64,000 nt of DNA, from NCBI GenBank assembly GCA_003439945.1, contig QVRM01002793.1, forward strand, positions 385,759 to 449,758, written 5' to 3'. The notes under the pieces were generated by a model. That model made no database searches, had not been told where the DNA came from, and saw only the letters and a program-made list of their open reading frames with translations. This document shows positions 23,901 through 35,929 of this stretch, piece after piece; position 1 is the first letter of the stretch; each line of letters starts with the position of its first letter. Position numbers and translations under genes: made by a program. The stretch comes from Dermanyssus gallinae. Lineage: Eukaryota > Arthropoda > Arachnida > Mesostigmata > Dermanyssidae.

Positions 23901-23978
23901 ATATCTGTATATATGTATATATATATACATATATACAGATATATACTATATATATACCGATATATATATATATATATA

Positions 23979-24055
<77 letters not shown>
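23901..24055. repeat. Long imperfect (TA)n tract
   Basis: About 155 bp of TA with scattered TG, CA and GA interruptions, ending GCGGCAAG. Confidence 0.95.
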
Positions 24056-24056
<1 letters not shown>

Positions 24057-24713
24057 CGGCAAGATATCTACTCCGGCTCTTCATAGGCTAAAGATATCGG
24101 ATTGCACAATAATACGCTTGACCACTTTGCAGCGTGAGCTGTCAAGCCCAACGATCGTAAGGTAGTCACGAGTCAGGTACGTCTCCTCCCCCCCAGTTCT
24201 CTATCTGATCAACGAGATTCACTCTAATATGGAAGTTTAGAGGTCGTCAAATTTATGTCGCCATCTGTTAGCAAATCACCACACAGCATGTGGGCTTCGA
24301 CACGGCGCGCTTCGACTAGGCCCTGCCATAGCGACATTATGGCTCTGTAAGCTATCGCCGGCGGCGATATGGCGACCACTCGGTCTTTTTACCAAAACCC
24401 TTCTGCAAAATGTGTTATATACATATATAAATATATATATATATATACTCGCATGACATATTATCCAAATACTAAAAAGATCGATTATCTACTCCGTGTT
24501 CCCGTCTCTATTTAGATTTTTGCGCGCGAGAGGCGTTTCCTGTCGCGCATCCTACAATTCACTGCCAAAGTTGTTTATTCTTAAAACGTTCGTAAACAGT
24601 GTAGACTTGTCTATAGCGACACAATATATGGATCTACGTAGAAGCAATCTTTTCTGCGAGATTTGCAGATTTGCGGTAACTTATTTATACGGCGAATTGC
24701 AAATTGGGTTAAA
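24056..24713. other. Non-coding stretch upstream of the first visible CELF exon
   Basis: No repeat family or coding match recognised apart from a short (TA)n at 24420-24449. A local palindromic ATCGCCGGCGGCGAT is at about 24354. Confidence 0.4.
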
Positions 24714-24784
24714 GTTGTTGTTGTTGTTGTTGTTGTTGTCTGCGTTGTTGTTGTTGTTATTGTGATCACCAATGTTGTTGTCAT
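24714..24784 (+). repeat. (TTG)n tract, UGU-rich in the CELF transcript
   Basis: Two TTG runs separated by CTGC, about 245-315 nt upstream of the exon at 25028. In the sense RNA this is a series of UGU triplets, the core recognised by CELF proteins. Confidence 0.85.
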
Positions 24785-25027
24785 CACTATTACGTTTGTA
24801 TCCCATTTGCGGTGGTTGTCGACATTTTCGCCATTCCACTCATTGGCTACGCTTTTTGCCAGCTAGTATATGATTGTATTCAGATGTAGGGATGTGCATC
24901 GATATATATATATATATATATTATAAATATATATTTTATTTATTTATTATTATTGCTGCTGCTGGTGCTAGAGATGCTGATGCTGTTTCGCTGTGTTGTA
25001 TGATGATGCGGTGGCTGTCGGTTACAG

Positions 25028-25246
25028 TGCTACGGTGTCATCGAGGAGTGCACGATCCTGCGAGGACCTGACGGACACAGCAAAGGCTGTGCGTTCGTCA
25101 AGTTCTCGACGCACGCTGAAGCGTCTCGAGCCATCCAAAGTCTGCACGGCTCACAGACGATGCCGGGAGCCTCCTCATCGCTGGTCGTCAAGTTCGCCGA
25201 CACCGAACGCGAGAGGCAGATGCGCCGCATGTCACAGGTCGGTCAG
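25028..25246 (+). CDS. CELF: CELF/Bruno-like RNA-binding protein, exon encoding C-terminal half of RRM2
   Basis: CELF proteins bind UGU/GU-rich RNA and control alternative splicing, translation and mRNA decay. This 73-codon exon starts after GGTTACAG and ends before GTACGT, phase 0 on both sides. It encodes the C-terminal half of RRM2: [19 protein letters not shown], the RNP1 octamer KGCAFVKF at residues 19-26 of the visible protein, [19 protein letters not shown], and the basic tail [15 protein letters not shown]. These are hallmark strings of CELF1-6 and Bruno; other RRM families lack the [19 protein letters not shown] block. The first half of RRM2 and RRM1 are not in the window, so more exons must lie upstream. 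Confidence 0.96.
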
Positions 25247-25584
25247 GTACGTGCTCTGTCCGGCTGGGCTCCGCTGCCACCAACCTGGTGCTGGTGGTCG
25301 GCTGCCGGCGCTTACCAACAGGCGCCTTCGACACTGGCGCCTATCTAACCCACACGTTAGGCCTCTTCCGGCCCATTTTCATGCTGCTGACTCGAGTTGA
25401 GCTGTTCCATGAGCACAATGGCAGTTCTATAGTCTTTCCGTTCGACCGCCCGCCCACCCGGCCGCAGTGTGTCGGGCCACGTTATGCTGCAAGGCGTACC
25501 CAAACGCAGCTCTTGTAGCGTGTCGTCAGTTGACTGCGAGTAAAAGCCTGAGCAAGGTGGACCGCTTACAGGAGGTCCGCAAGT

Positions 25585-25596
25585 TATGTATTTCTA

Positions 25597-25642
<46 letters not shown>

Positions 25643-25646
25643 CATA
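25585..25646. repeat. (TA)n with palindromic arms
   Basis: TATGTATTTCTATATA at 25585-25600 and its exact reverse complement at 25631-25646 flank a TA run, so the whole tract can fold back. Confidence 0.85.
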
Positions 25647-25764
25647 TATACGAGTGAATCGGAAAAAAGGAAATCTTATTTTGGGGTAACCTTTTAAAAA
25701 AATAGAAACACTTGGGCTAAGTGGACAAAAATTTAGCGAGACTATGTAAAAAAGTCGTATAATG

Positions 25765-25805
<41 letters not shown>

Positions 25806-26775
25806 CGTATGACCTTGACAAAGGTTAATGCATGGCCGAAATGGTTTCGAAAGTAATACGTTGGATTTTTGAGCACAATTGCCGCAAAGAGATGGGTCCT
25901 AATAACTGCACGTCTTCCGATGTTATAATTGCCTTATAGTGCTGAGCCATAAAATCGTGCACAGCCTATCAACCGTAACCCTACTGTCTCTCCTACACAT
26001 TACTACTAGTGGCACAAACTGCCAAAGTACATCTCCTCTAAGACGTGTAATAGTGACATTTGTATAGTAATATTTGTGATACAATTTTACAATATATTAA
26101 CACTACATGTGTATATCTAAGTGTATCTTTTACGCGAAGACTACAGGCTAGCTTTTAAGGTTAAATCTATCTAATGTCTGTAGTGGTATTTTGTTTTGCA
26201 TGTACATTAGATACATTAAATATGAACTTGCACACAGCTCTAACAATTTCATCGTGCAGAAATATTCTGGCACGTTTTCCGCTCCAACCGCGCCGACACC
26301 GGCAGCTCAGATACCGGCAAATGCCTAAATATAAATAATAAATAAAGCGTAAAAGATTCCATCTATATTGAGACATCTCTGCCTCCTATATGTGTTGATA
26401 TTTTTGGTCGTGGCCTATACCCTATTTTGGCATTCGTCTAATCTAACGTAGAAAGTATGTAAGTCACAATACAATATTGATCAAGGATCAACTTTTATCC
26501 ACGATTTTCGACCACCTGCTTGCAATAAACGATTTGGCAACAACAACAACAACAACACAATGCCTGCTAAAGCTAAACTTTGTCGTTTCTGAATACATCA
26601 TACATACGAGTATATATTTCAATTTTTCAATTCAATTCAAACATGGTTTATTTACGGAACTGCATACATTCACATGCATAAGTTCTCGTTATATATATAT
26701 ATGTCTTTATGATGTCTCCGGTGCCCAGCGGGACTGTTTCAAGAAAAAGTAAGTGCCAATTTGTGCCTCTCTTCT

Positions 26776-26820
26776 TTGTTGTTGTTGTTGCTGTTGTTGT
26801 TGTGTTTGTGTGTCATGTGG
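26776..26820 (+). repeat. UGU-rich tract beside CELF exon
   Basis: TTG/GTT repeats followed by TGTGTTTGTGTGTCATG, 22-66 nt upstream of the exon at 26842, in the position of branch point and polypyrimidine tract. Confidence 0.85.
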
Positions 26821-26841
26821 CATTCTTGTCAATAAACCTAG

Positions 26842-26985
26842 ATGGCGAATATTGGCCAACTATGTCCATCGCTCGTGGCTCCGTTCGCCAAGAGCATCTT
26901 GCAACAGTTTGGCGGCTCATACACCGCCTATCCGCTAGGAGGGGCTGCGCCACCACCACAGCATATCGCCAACGCCGCCAATCCG
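26842..26985 (+). CDS. CELF: CELF/Bruno-like protein, linker exon 1 (residues 74-121)
   Basis: A 48-codon exon, phase 0 at both ends, between ACCTAG and GTAAGT. The correct frame is set by the neighbouring exons. It gives MANIGQLCPSLVAPFAKSIL and then a Gly/Ala/Pro stretch ending HIANAANP. In CELF proteins the residues after RRM2 read M-x-Q-L-G-I/P-x-x-P, and MANIGQLCP fits that position. The exon begins exactly with ATG, but it is an internal codon; initiation here would remove RRM1 and RRM2. Being 144 nt and symmetric in phase, it could be skipped without a frameshift. Its linker sequence is poorly conserved, so identification rests on splice sites, phase and the MANIGQL start. Confidence 0.85.
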
Positions 26986-27389
26986 GTAAGTCAATGAGTA
27001 CGTAATCGTGTCAGCCGCTGGCGTAATGCCGCAGTCACAGTCAAGTAGCATGACGTTCATGCAAAACGCCTTTACCTAGCGACCCCAGATCTAGCGCCCC
27101 ACCTTTTTTAATCCACCTCATCTCGTGTATAACGGCGACAGCGACGCACGTAACAAGAACAGCTCGAAATATTAGGGAATTAGCTCTTGTTTGCTGTTAC
27201 ATTGTATCTCGCCAGAGATCGCGATAATATATATATATTGTATATGTATATATATATATATATATTGTATATGTACCCGGTCTGTGCATACGAAACCGGA
27301 TTCCGTGGACAGAGGGCGTTGCTATCGCTGTAGCTAGCAGACGATAGCGGCAATGACGCAGTTCTGTTGTAGCGTTTGTGCCAAAAATC

Positions 27390-27960
27390 ACGGATTTCAC
27401 CGGGGAACTCTCATTGCTGTTATCATTTAAAAAAACCTGTAACCGAAGCGCATGCAATAATTTTCGGATCTTACGGCGGAGATGCTCTCAGCAAATGCCA
27501 GTGTTTAAGAAGTTCAACAGTGGCGATTTCGAACTTAACGACGAAGCACGTGGAAAACCGCCAACAAAATTTCGGTTGATTTGAATCAGGCAAATATTCG
27601 TGTTAAACCAGGCTTTGCGCAAAAACAAAGAGAATACAAAATTGTAGAACCAATTGATTTTGCTCTACGACAACGCGTCGGCACACAATGCCGAGTTGGC
27701 GAAAAACTTATAAAGCAAGAAACCATTTCCCGCTGAACTTACCTAGATCCGATTACCACCGCTTCGCATCGCTTGGTTACGCCCTAGCTAAACATTTTCT
27801 TCGTACAAAAACGTCCGAAAATGGGTAAAACTTGTTCTGGCGAGGAGTCCACAAGTTGCCTGAACGATGAGCATAGTGTAAAGCTTGCGAGAACTATTAT
27901 TATGAGTAAAATATCATCACCTGTTATAGAATGAGAGACGCTTGTTTTGGCTTAAAAAAA
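27390..27960 (+). mobile_element. Mariner-type element C, internally deleted relic
   Basis: An N-terminal block FKKFNSGDFELNDEARGKPP (the helix-turn-helix W/F-F-x-R/K-F-x-x-G-D-F motif of mariner transposases) at about 27510-27565 is followed within about 100 bp by C-terminal blocks. These are a weak YDNASAHNAELAK (second catalytic Asp region), LPRSDYHRFASLGYALAKHF (third Asp region) and RGVHKLPER. The whole middle of the transposase, including the first catalytic Asp, is absent, and stops are frequent. The ~0.57-kb length and deletion pattern are like a degraded non-autonomous derivative. Ends not determined. Confidence 0.7.
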
Positions 27961-28997
27961 CGATCTTATTATGCGTAGACTTTGCGTACAAATATGTTAT
28001 CGCTGGGACGAAGCAACGTTACAACATATAAGCTTATCCCTTATAGATCTAACTATTCTCGCTACGTGCGTCTTTACATATAAACTAAGCGGGGTATTTG
28101 CAGACCCAGGGCCGCTGAAGAATAAGCTGGCTATGCTTAAGGGAAAGCAGAAAAATAACCGCCTAACTTGGGGAGGTAGGAATGGAAGCTATGTGGCGAG
28201 GGTCGTTACGAAAATTATCGTCATAGTGGTCGAGGTCCAGCAACAACAAAAGCAGCAGCAACAACAACAACAACAATACCAACCGATAGCTAGAACAACA
28301 ACAGTACTAACTACAATATTTATCATCATCATCTCCGCCATAATCACAGTCTTCCGTAGCGGTCTCAAAAGTCACAGACTGTACGGTAGGGTTACACATT
28401 TCAGGCCTAATGATTACCTCACAAACCCGACATCATAGCATACTTATTGGCTACTATAAAGCGCCACGTGTGTTCGCAATGTGCATTGTTTGTACCGGCA
28501 AGGATGCATCAACGATTGTTAAGCTGTTCTTCCACTCGTGCCGAGAAACATTGATAAACAGGCGGTCCCGAGCAAGCCTAATTATATATATATATATACA
28601 GTTAATTTTGAACATTCATAAATAGCATATACATGTCAGTCGACATAACTTCAACAACAGCGGGACTGCTCGCTAACAACCTCGCAAAATGACGTGACGT
28701 AGAAAGTGTATAGGCAGTAGAACGGCATATATAATCAATTTTAATTATCTACAAGACGATTTTGAATCTAAATATAATAGTTCTTAACCTAAATTTGCAA
28801 GCCTTACGAAAGGTCGCTTCCAAGATGATCTTGTAGGTCGAGCCGAACCCACTGAGTCCGTGACCCCTCTGATATCAGCTGAGCTGCCAACCATCTTTCT
28901 CCCTCCCGTCGTCCGTTCCGTACATTAAGTTTATACATGCAAACGATATATTCGTATAAACACATATATGCGTACGTACGAGTATCCGTATATATAG

Positions 28998-29185
28998 TGA
29001 CGACGTGGTCTAGAGGTCTAATGCGGTAGTCATGGTTGTCACCTACCGGGGTGTCGCCCGTTTGATCCCTGTTGTTGGTCGAATTTTGTTTGAGTGATGC
29101 TTGATAAAACCATGCACCGCTGAGAGTCCGAGCTGCCATGAGGAGTGTTGAGGAAACGGTCGATATCTCAACATGTCCGCCTAAG
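28998..29185 (+). mobile_element. tRNA-derived SINE, family SINE-2, copy a
   Basis: tRNA-like head with A-box-like GTGGTCTAGAGGTCTAATG and B-box region GTGTCGCCCGTTTGATCCC. A body follows with TGTTGTTGGTCGAATTTT, GAGTGATGCT, GAGAGTC and GTGTTGAGGAAAC. The second copy at 47691-47885 has the same order of blocks. It differs from SINE-1 and SINE-3 in head and body. Confidence 0.75.
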
Positions 29186-29720
29186 TTGCCGCTCTGAGCG
29201 CCCCTGATTTAAGAAGATGGCATGTGTATTTGGCCATACATGTCAAGAAAATGAGAAATTCATCTATCCATAGCTGGATATATGAGCAAGCGGACAATAC
29301 AAAGGCTTGCTCGTTTGTAGAACTGTGTCTATTGTACCTTGACGCCGCAAGTCGCAGGAAGCGCCACGCTACCATTCAGGGCAGCGTTCATCCTATTGAC
29401 ACTTTTTTCTAGAAGGTTTTGTGAATGGAGGATGTACAAGCGTCACTAGCAGCCTGACTAGAGTAGAACTAGTTACAAAACCCGGATTTCTTCTCGCCTC
29501 GATCTTGCCTTGACATTACTCCGAATGAAGATTAGTTGCGTCTTCGACCTCTATATTCGGTTACTGCCTGAACTTTCGTTGCACTGGCGATTCAAAGCCA
29601 CGGCCAATGTACGACGTCGCGCCGACATACACAATTACGTAGGGTTTTCCGGGATGAAAACAGCTGATCCTCGGTGAGAATAACCTAGGGAGGATCATTT
29701 TCAGGCGTACCAGCTATTGA

Positions 29721-29722
<2 letters not shown>

Positions 29723-29770
<48 letters not shown>
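29723..29770. repeat. (TA)n microsatellite
   Basis: About 48 bp of TA. Confidence 0.95.
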
Positions 29771-29772
<2 letters not shown>

Positions 29773-30108
29773 CACTGATAAGCTGTATGACATAAATATA
29801 GAACCAGGTATATACAACACAACAACCCAAATGTATGCAATAAATGTGCGTTCGATTATTTTTTGCTCCGCATTTTTCCCCGCGATGCCTGATCAATCTA
29901 CCGGCATATCAACGTACTTGGCAAGCGCAACAACCTAAAACATTTACACTTCGGGTATAATTCTACCGACTGCCACGACCCACTTAAAGTAACCCAAAGT
30001 TGAATGTGTCTTGATTAGAAAACGCCATCTATCAAAATCTCCAAAATTGATCTGTTGAAGTATATCGGTGTTAATGACAAAGCTATTTCACTGCGCTACC
30101 ATGTAGTC

Positions 30109-30112
<4 letters not shown>

Positions 30113-30149
<37 letters not shown>
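30113..30149. repeat. (TA)n microsatellite
   Basis: About 37 bp of TA. Confidence 0.95.
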
Positions 30150-30150
<1 letters not shown>

Positions 30151-32509
30151 GTAGTACAAGTTCAGACATTTAAAACTTCAAATCCATCCTCATCATTCAA
30201 ATCATTCGATTGGAACGTACAGATCAAATAGGTGCTGTCTTTTGCACCGGCTCTAGCGAGAAAAAAATTCTGTAAGCACCTTGCAAGCGCCGAACAATCG
30301 ACTGCAATTTATTGTCGAAAGCAATACCGACGGATGCATGTACAATAGTACTCATGACACTCGGTATACTAGCACACCAAGCCGTTTTCTCGAGTAGACC
30401 TCGATGACGACGCCAAGATTGTTGTGCACAGAGAACTTTTCTTAGACTCTGAATCTCGAAGACTCTGAAACTCCAATGCGACGCGCAACATCAATAGCCG
30501 TAGCAGCCAATAACGGATTAATGTCGAGTAGATATTGTCGAATTACAGACAAGCACACGTTGTCGGCCAGCGCTACACGTCGCCGTGAACCAGCGTATAA
30601 GTTAACAGCACGAGCTTTGGCTGACAACAAACCGACAGACTGAGGGAAAGAGGAACGAAGGGGAGCACGAGACATATATATGGGCAGGCAAACAAACATG
30701 TCGAGGAAGCTGTCAGTTTGAGTTGAAATCCGCCAATTTAGCGGATGAAGAAAGGGGGGGGGGAGGGGCGAGCGAGCAGACCTAGCAGACGAACAAACGG
30801 ACTTTACGACGCGCGCCCTGTACTGCGTACTGCTTCATGTTGCTGGTTCACTGTGCATGGCAACACCACATCCGTGGGCGTCCCTCGTCCCCATCGCAGG
30901 GAAAATATTGTTGTTGTTGCTTTTACTGCTCAGCGTTCGCCATTGCTTCTGCTGTCACTATTGCTGGCTGCTGCTGCTGCTGCTGCTGTTGATGGCCTTA
31001 ACTTGATCCCTTGCGAGAACTCTTTCGGGGATCCGTCCGTTCGTCCTAAAGCGAGTCGTTCCCCGAGTCCTTCTCATCCGGTTTGTTTTCCTGCACCGAA
31101 CGCTCAGCGGCCGACGGTACGTCGTCTGAATCGCTCGCCTTCTCGTCCCGATCGCCCCCGGCGACGGTTCCTGACCTAAACGGCGTGCGCCCGACTCGCG
31201 CGCAACTTTGGCGCAACCTTCATTTTGTTGTCAATGCAAATCCCTTGGTTTGGCATAACTCGCGTCTGCTCGTAGTGTTTGAGCCATTGTTTGGTGGCGA
31301 CGGCGGCGGCGGCGGCCGACACAGTGCCAACAACACCCACAACATCAGTAGAAAGTCGTCGCTGATTGAGGCAGGTTCCACTTGACTACGAATAAGATTG
31401 AGGTTTAGTCCTATCATTGAGCTATTTGCTGCCGTAGTGGGCTGGCTGGCTGCGTATCTCTAGCAAGGTGCTGGTCACCGAGGGCATCCTGTTGGCTGTC
31501 AACGTTGCGTCTACCACTAAGGATTTATCGATTTAGCCAAGTTACATCTGCAAACATTTCTAGCTCTGTTTTTCTAGACTAGATTCCTATGCCGTTTGGA
31601 AATCGGCAGCTTCTATTTCTCCTTAGCTCTAGTCGTCATTGCAGCAACCACTTCGTCGTTCCAAAAATAGTCGAAGAAAACCGTTGTTGCATGGACGCTC
31701 CCGTACTGTTCTGCCTTCGGTGGCTGTCTTTAATCTTTCGCATACGAGGCCATATCGTATGTTGCATAGCCGTGTAGCGGTGGCCGATTTCAATCGGTCA
31801 AGTTCCTCGAAGGCATTGCTAAACGCTGCTCAACCGCTCAGGCAGTGTTTCTGCTTCAACTGATCAGGTATTGTTTCTGCTTCAATTTCGGAATATTTTG
31901 CAGTTTCTGCTATTATATATTTTTTGTTCATTGCGTAGGTACCTTTGTGTCCGACCCAAGTATCACGCTCCCCACAATCGTGACTCCCCACGCCAATTTA
32001 ATAGAGTTGATAAGCATGGATAATCGATACAGGTTTGTGTTACAATGCTAAACGCCATATCTATCTAGACGTCCCTGTCATTTTCCTGACAAGCTGTAGA
32101 AAAAGCTTTAAAAAATACACATAAATTGTCAAAAATTGACCTGCTCTTTGGACTCTGAACATCTGCAGTAGATCATGCTTCGCGCAATCACCGGCCGGAT
32201 ATCTACAAAGCTATGAACTGAAAACTTGTTAAACAGCACCCGACTCATTGAGTGTCCAGATCTAAACTGGCCCGAAGAAATCAGAAAAGATGGTTCTCCA
32301 GGAGTATTTCTAAGTCAGTACGAAGTGCGTCAACCTCGATGCGGATCAAACTGTGCCGACGTATGTTTATATGTCTTTTCGCCCGACGATATATATTTAG
32401 TATACTTGAAGTCCACGTTTCCGACTAGTGAATACCCTCAATAACGCGTATGTCGTGTTACTTGGCTAAATAGTGATAAAAGAACAGAAAAACAAATGAA
32501 GACCGCTGC

Positions 32510-32528
32510 GGGGGGGGGGGGGGGGGGG
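32510..32528 (+). repeat. G19 homopolymer
   Basis: Nineteen consecutive G in otherwise unremarkable sequence. Confidence 0.9.
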
Positions 32529-33374
32529 CGAGACAGAGGCGACACGCTAGATTCAACTACCCCAGAGCGGATCGCTTATTCCCGCGTCTCCTTTTTCGTA
32601 CGTTTCGTTTTTATTTACCGTCTACTATGACCTAATTGTGCAGCTACTGGGACTGCGCCTGATATAGATGATGCGACAAGTTACCAGCAAGATCTATCAA
32701 CAGAATCTAGTGTAATTCAAGTGTCGAAACAGTGAACAAGTTTCCCCAAAAGCAGGGCTCTCCTTGAACGCACAAGAGCTTCAAGCAAGTTAGGCGAGCA
32801 ACAAGGCGAGACAAGGCCCCTGGTTGTTGCCATCACTTCCGCTGCAGCTTTTCCTCTTGTGTTTTTTGGTTTATCGGAGGCATATTTATGAAAGGCAGGT
32901 TTGACGGACCTGCCTTTAATACATATGCCTCTGCATCCGCCGTCGCCCTCGAACCAATACTCATGCTGGCGTCGGCGTCTTTGCTCTCGCTACTATCGTT
33001 GTCAGACAGCACTAAAGTAGTCCTCTTTACTTCCTGTTTATGTCTCTATATGGCCTCCTTTGCGGGTACTCCTGGGGTATGAGAGGGATAGGGAGAAAGA
33101 ACAAGCGACCGTCCAAGTGGCGCCGAGCCGGGTAGCAGCTCAGTGAAGCGTTTCTACATGACAACCACCGCCGGTCGATCACTTCGTGTTCGTCTTCAGT
33201 ATCGTCGGCGTCTTTCCTAACGGAGCAGTGCTACCGCTGCCATCATCAGTCAATGACGAACGGTACGACAGTACACCAAAACGGCGGAGCCCGAATAAAC
33301 CACGCGAAGGTGGGGTTACTACAAATGTAGTCAGTCATGTCGCCAGCAGGTTAAGCGGGCAAAAGGTCACCGCC

Positions 33375-33540
33375 ATTTTTGTCTTCGACTATCAAAACAT
33401 TTTAATTTATTACGAATCCAATCCTCGGGACCCGAGGATGCACGCACATATATATATATATATATATATATATGCATCATCGGGTCCCGAGGAATAGATG
33501 CGTAATAAATTCAATGTCTTTGATAGTACAAGACAAAAAA
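33375..33540. repeat. Foldback element: ~75-bp imperfect inverted repeat around (TA)n
   Basis: Left arm 33375-33449 and right arm 33472-33540 are reverse complements over nearly their whole length. Shared blocks are GTCTT, ACTATCAAA, ACATT, ATTTATTACG, CCTCGGGACCCGA and GATGCA. The centre is a (TA)n run. The arm block CCTCGGGACCCGAGG is itself palindromic. No transposase frame is inside. It could be a foldback/MITE-type element or a palindrome formed by replication slippage. Confidence 0.85.
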
Positions 33541-33949
33541 TAGCTAACTATATATAAAAATGGCAGGAACGGAAGGGAGGGCCTTGGTTTAACGACCAGT
33601 AAAAAGCAGCGAAAAATACCAACGGGCTAACCAAAGAATGCATAAAGATTTTTCCGCTAAAGGCTGTTTGCGATAGCAGTGAAGTAAATGACAGAATGGG
33701 CATATAAGAAAGTAAACCAAAATCGCTAGGAAACCACCGGGAGTAGAGCTGCTGCTGAAAGATGCAGAGGAACAACCTCACAAGTGGCTGAAATAAAAAA
33801 TAAAACGGTAGTGCCTGGTGGAGGCCGGGTAGCTGATCAAGTACTTGATTAGTGTGCTTCGGGGAGCCGACACAGCCCCGCAAGAAATTATATTATTGGG
33901 ACAAAAACACTGAATCCGCACAGGCTTGGGTAGTTTGTGTTGTCACAAT

Positions 33950-35245
33950 CGAATGAGTTATGAGGTCAGTTGAAAGAGCGCCTAGAGGCAAAGCTTTCAA
34001 TTGTCCTCACAACTCATTACAGTTATTGTTATACCTAAAAGAAGAAAGGCATACAAACACGACCGGAAGTTTGAAAGGGAATAAGACTTAAAAATGGTTT
34101 TTATAAGATATTCTCGGAGATACTACCAAGTAGACTCAAGGACCCTCTCGAAGTTGGAAAGGCGGCACCATGGAGAAAGAATATGGGTTTGGAATATCGA
34201 ACTCGACCCATATGGCCGTGCTCCAATTGGGAGCAAATATTTGGGAAACTCTATTTGAGGAGGTCGTTATACGCAATATTTATAGATCTCAAGGCCGCCT
34301 TTAATCTAGCGTTGAGAGGCAGAATTATATAGAGGTTCGCAATGGAAAGGGTTCTCTGTTAATGGCTAAAACAATTGGGGACCATTCTTCAGTGAAGCAC
34401 AGTATGCGTCGACAATGGTATAAATATTGTGGGAAGAATAACGTAGACTACAAGAGTGAGCCAGTGCTACGGACTTAGTCCGTTGCTCTTTGTTATATTG
34501 GAATGGCTACTTAATTGGCAGAGACATGGGCAAGTACTTTAATATACGCAGGCGATATGGCGGTTTATATTAAAAGTCTCTTTAGGATTAAACAAAGATT
34601 GGAGAAACTAATTTCTGTTTTAAGCGAGATGGCGCTTAACATTCACTGCCAAAACACAGTAGCAGGTATGTTTTTGAGGGGTGGTCATCCGCTCCTTTTA
34701 AGATTAAAGTAGAGCCAATAAAAACATTTAGCATATTACTCGTATGGGATAAATTATAAGACGCATATCTGGTTACTGTAGAGTTCGATTTTCGTTCATG
34801 AAACGAGCTTTGAGGCTAAAACTTGTAGGACTGGAACAGTTCATATCTTAGAGGGGGCACTCTAATGACACAAGAACTGCAGTCATCGTTTTCTTCGGAC
34901 AGGGGTATTTGAGAACTACACTATAAAGTGAACGGAACAATGGCAGGGAATCGACATAATAATATACACAACGATAGCAATGAGAAGTACAACCAGGATA
35001 TGAACTGTAAACGCCGTCGTAAGACTAGACTTCTAACGATGGTGTTTCTGGGCCACGGGCTTCATCGCGTGTTATGCAGCATGAAAGGATTCCACAAGTC
35101 CCAGAAGTATTGAAATGTGCGACGTGTTTAGAAAAAAACGACAGATATCACTCCGCAGTGTGTCCAGCAGTCAATACCCAAACTGGCAAAACGATATTGA
35201 ATTTACCCACCGAGGGTGTTAATAAACCATATTATTATTAATATT
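33950..35245 (+). pseudogene. Heavily decayed R1-like non-LTR reverse transcriptase relic
   Basis: Plus-strand pieces appear in the order of a non-LTR ORF2. LYAIFIDLKAAFNLALRG is motif A (about 34270-34315). GLSPLLFVILEWL is motif B (about 34475-34515). LIYAGDMAVYIK is the motif C box with Gly for the first Asp, i.e. YAGD (34545-34580). FLGHGLHRVLCSMKGF leads to CATCLEKNDRYHSAVC, a C-terminal Cys/His knuckle (35045-35170). The 3' end has an ACCC...GGGT hairpin and GGGTGTTAATAAACCAT, shared with 42201-42217. Frames change repeatedly, so it is an old dead copy. Confidence 0.75.
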
Positions 35246-35424
35246 ATATAACTCCAAAATCTCCAAGCAGTGGGATGGTAATTTCATTGCGGACATGATC
35301 GTCCGTGGGCTCGGTTTGTACGTGTTATATAAGTTTTATACCTATCAGAAGCAGCGTTTTACCTAACTAGATTATCATCTCGAGTCGCCTTGGAACAACC
35401 ATCGTCGGTTGCTCACCACCGCTT

Positions 35425-35450
35425 GATAGATAAATAGATAGATAGATAGG
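35425..35450. repeat. (GATA)n microsatellite
   Basis: GATAGATAAATAGATAGATA, continuing for one more unit. A related tract is at 60040-60073. Confidence 0.85.
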
Positions 35451-35929
35451 CCTGGCGCCGGACAACGTAGAACACGCCCCGTCAAACAGGGCGGTCGGGA
35501 GTGGGCCTTCTTCGAAACTCGTTGATCAGTCGAGGTTATCCCCACTTCCCATCTTCGATCCATCTTCGTTCGATTAACAAAATAACGATTGCAGACAATC
35601 TGTGGCCCGTCTTGACTGGCACACTAGATGAGTAGGTAAGATAGCGCAATCAGGAGAAATACAAATCCATTGTAAGGGGAACGAATACGATATAAAAAAA
35701 ATATATATATATATGTATACATTTATAGACGCACATACATACGAGTATATGAGGGGGAAGAAGAAGGAGAAGGTCAGTTTGCTATCCTACATGTACGTAG
35801 TAGGGGATCCTCGACGCGATTTTCTTCTTAGGAGACGTCTGCGTCGTCGCCATCATCATTACCCTAATTGCTATGTTACCGTTGTACTATACGTAGAAGC
35901 GGTGCGCCCGGGGCCATTACTTGTCTTGA

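Larger units (their letters stand above)
25247..26841 (+). other. CELF intron (1.6 kb)
   Basis: GTACGT...CTAG intron. Contains a palindromic (TA)n at 25585-25646, a further (TA)n at 25767-25802, a (CAA)n at about 26538-26556 and a UGU-rich tract at 26776-26820 next to the following exon. No other gene is seen in it. Confidence 0.85.
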
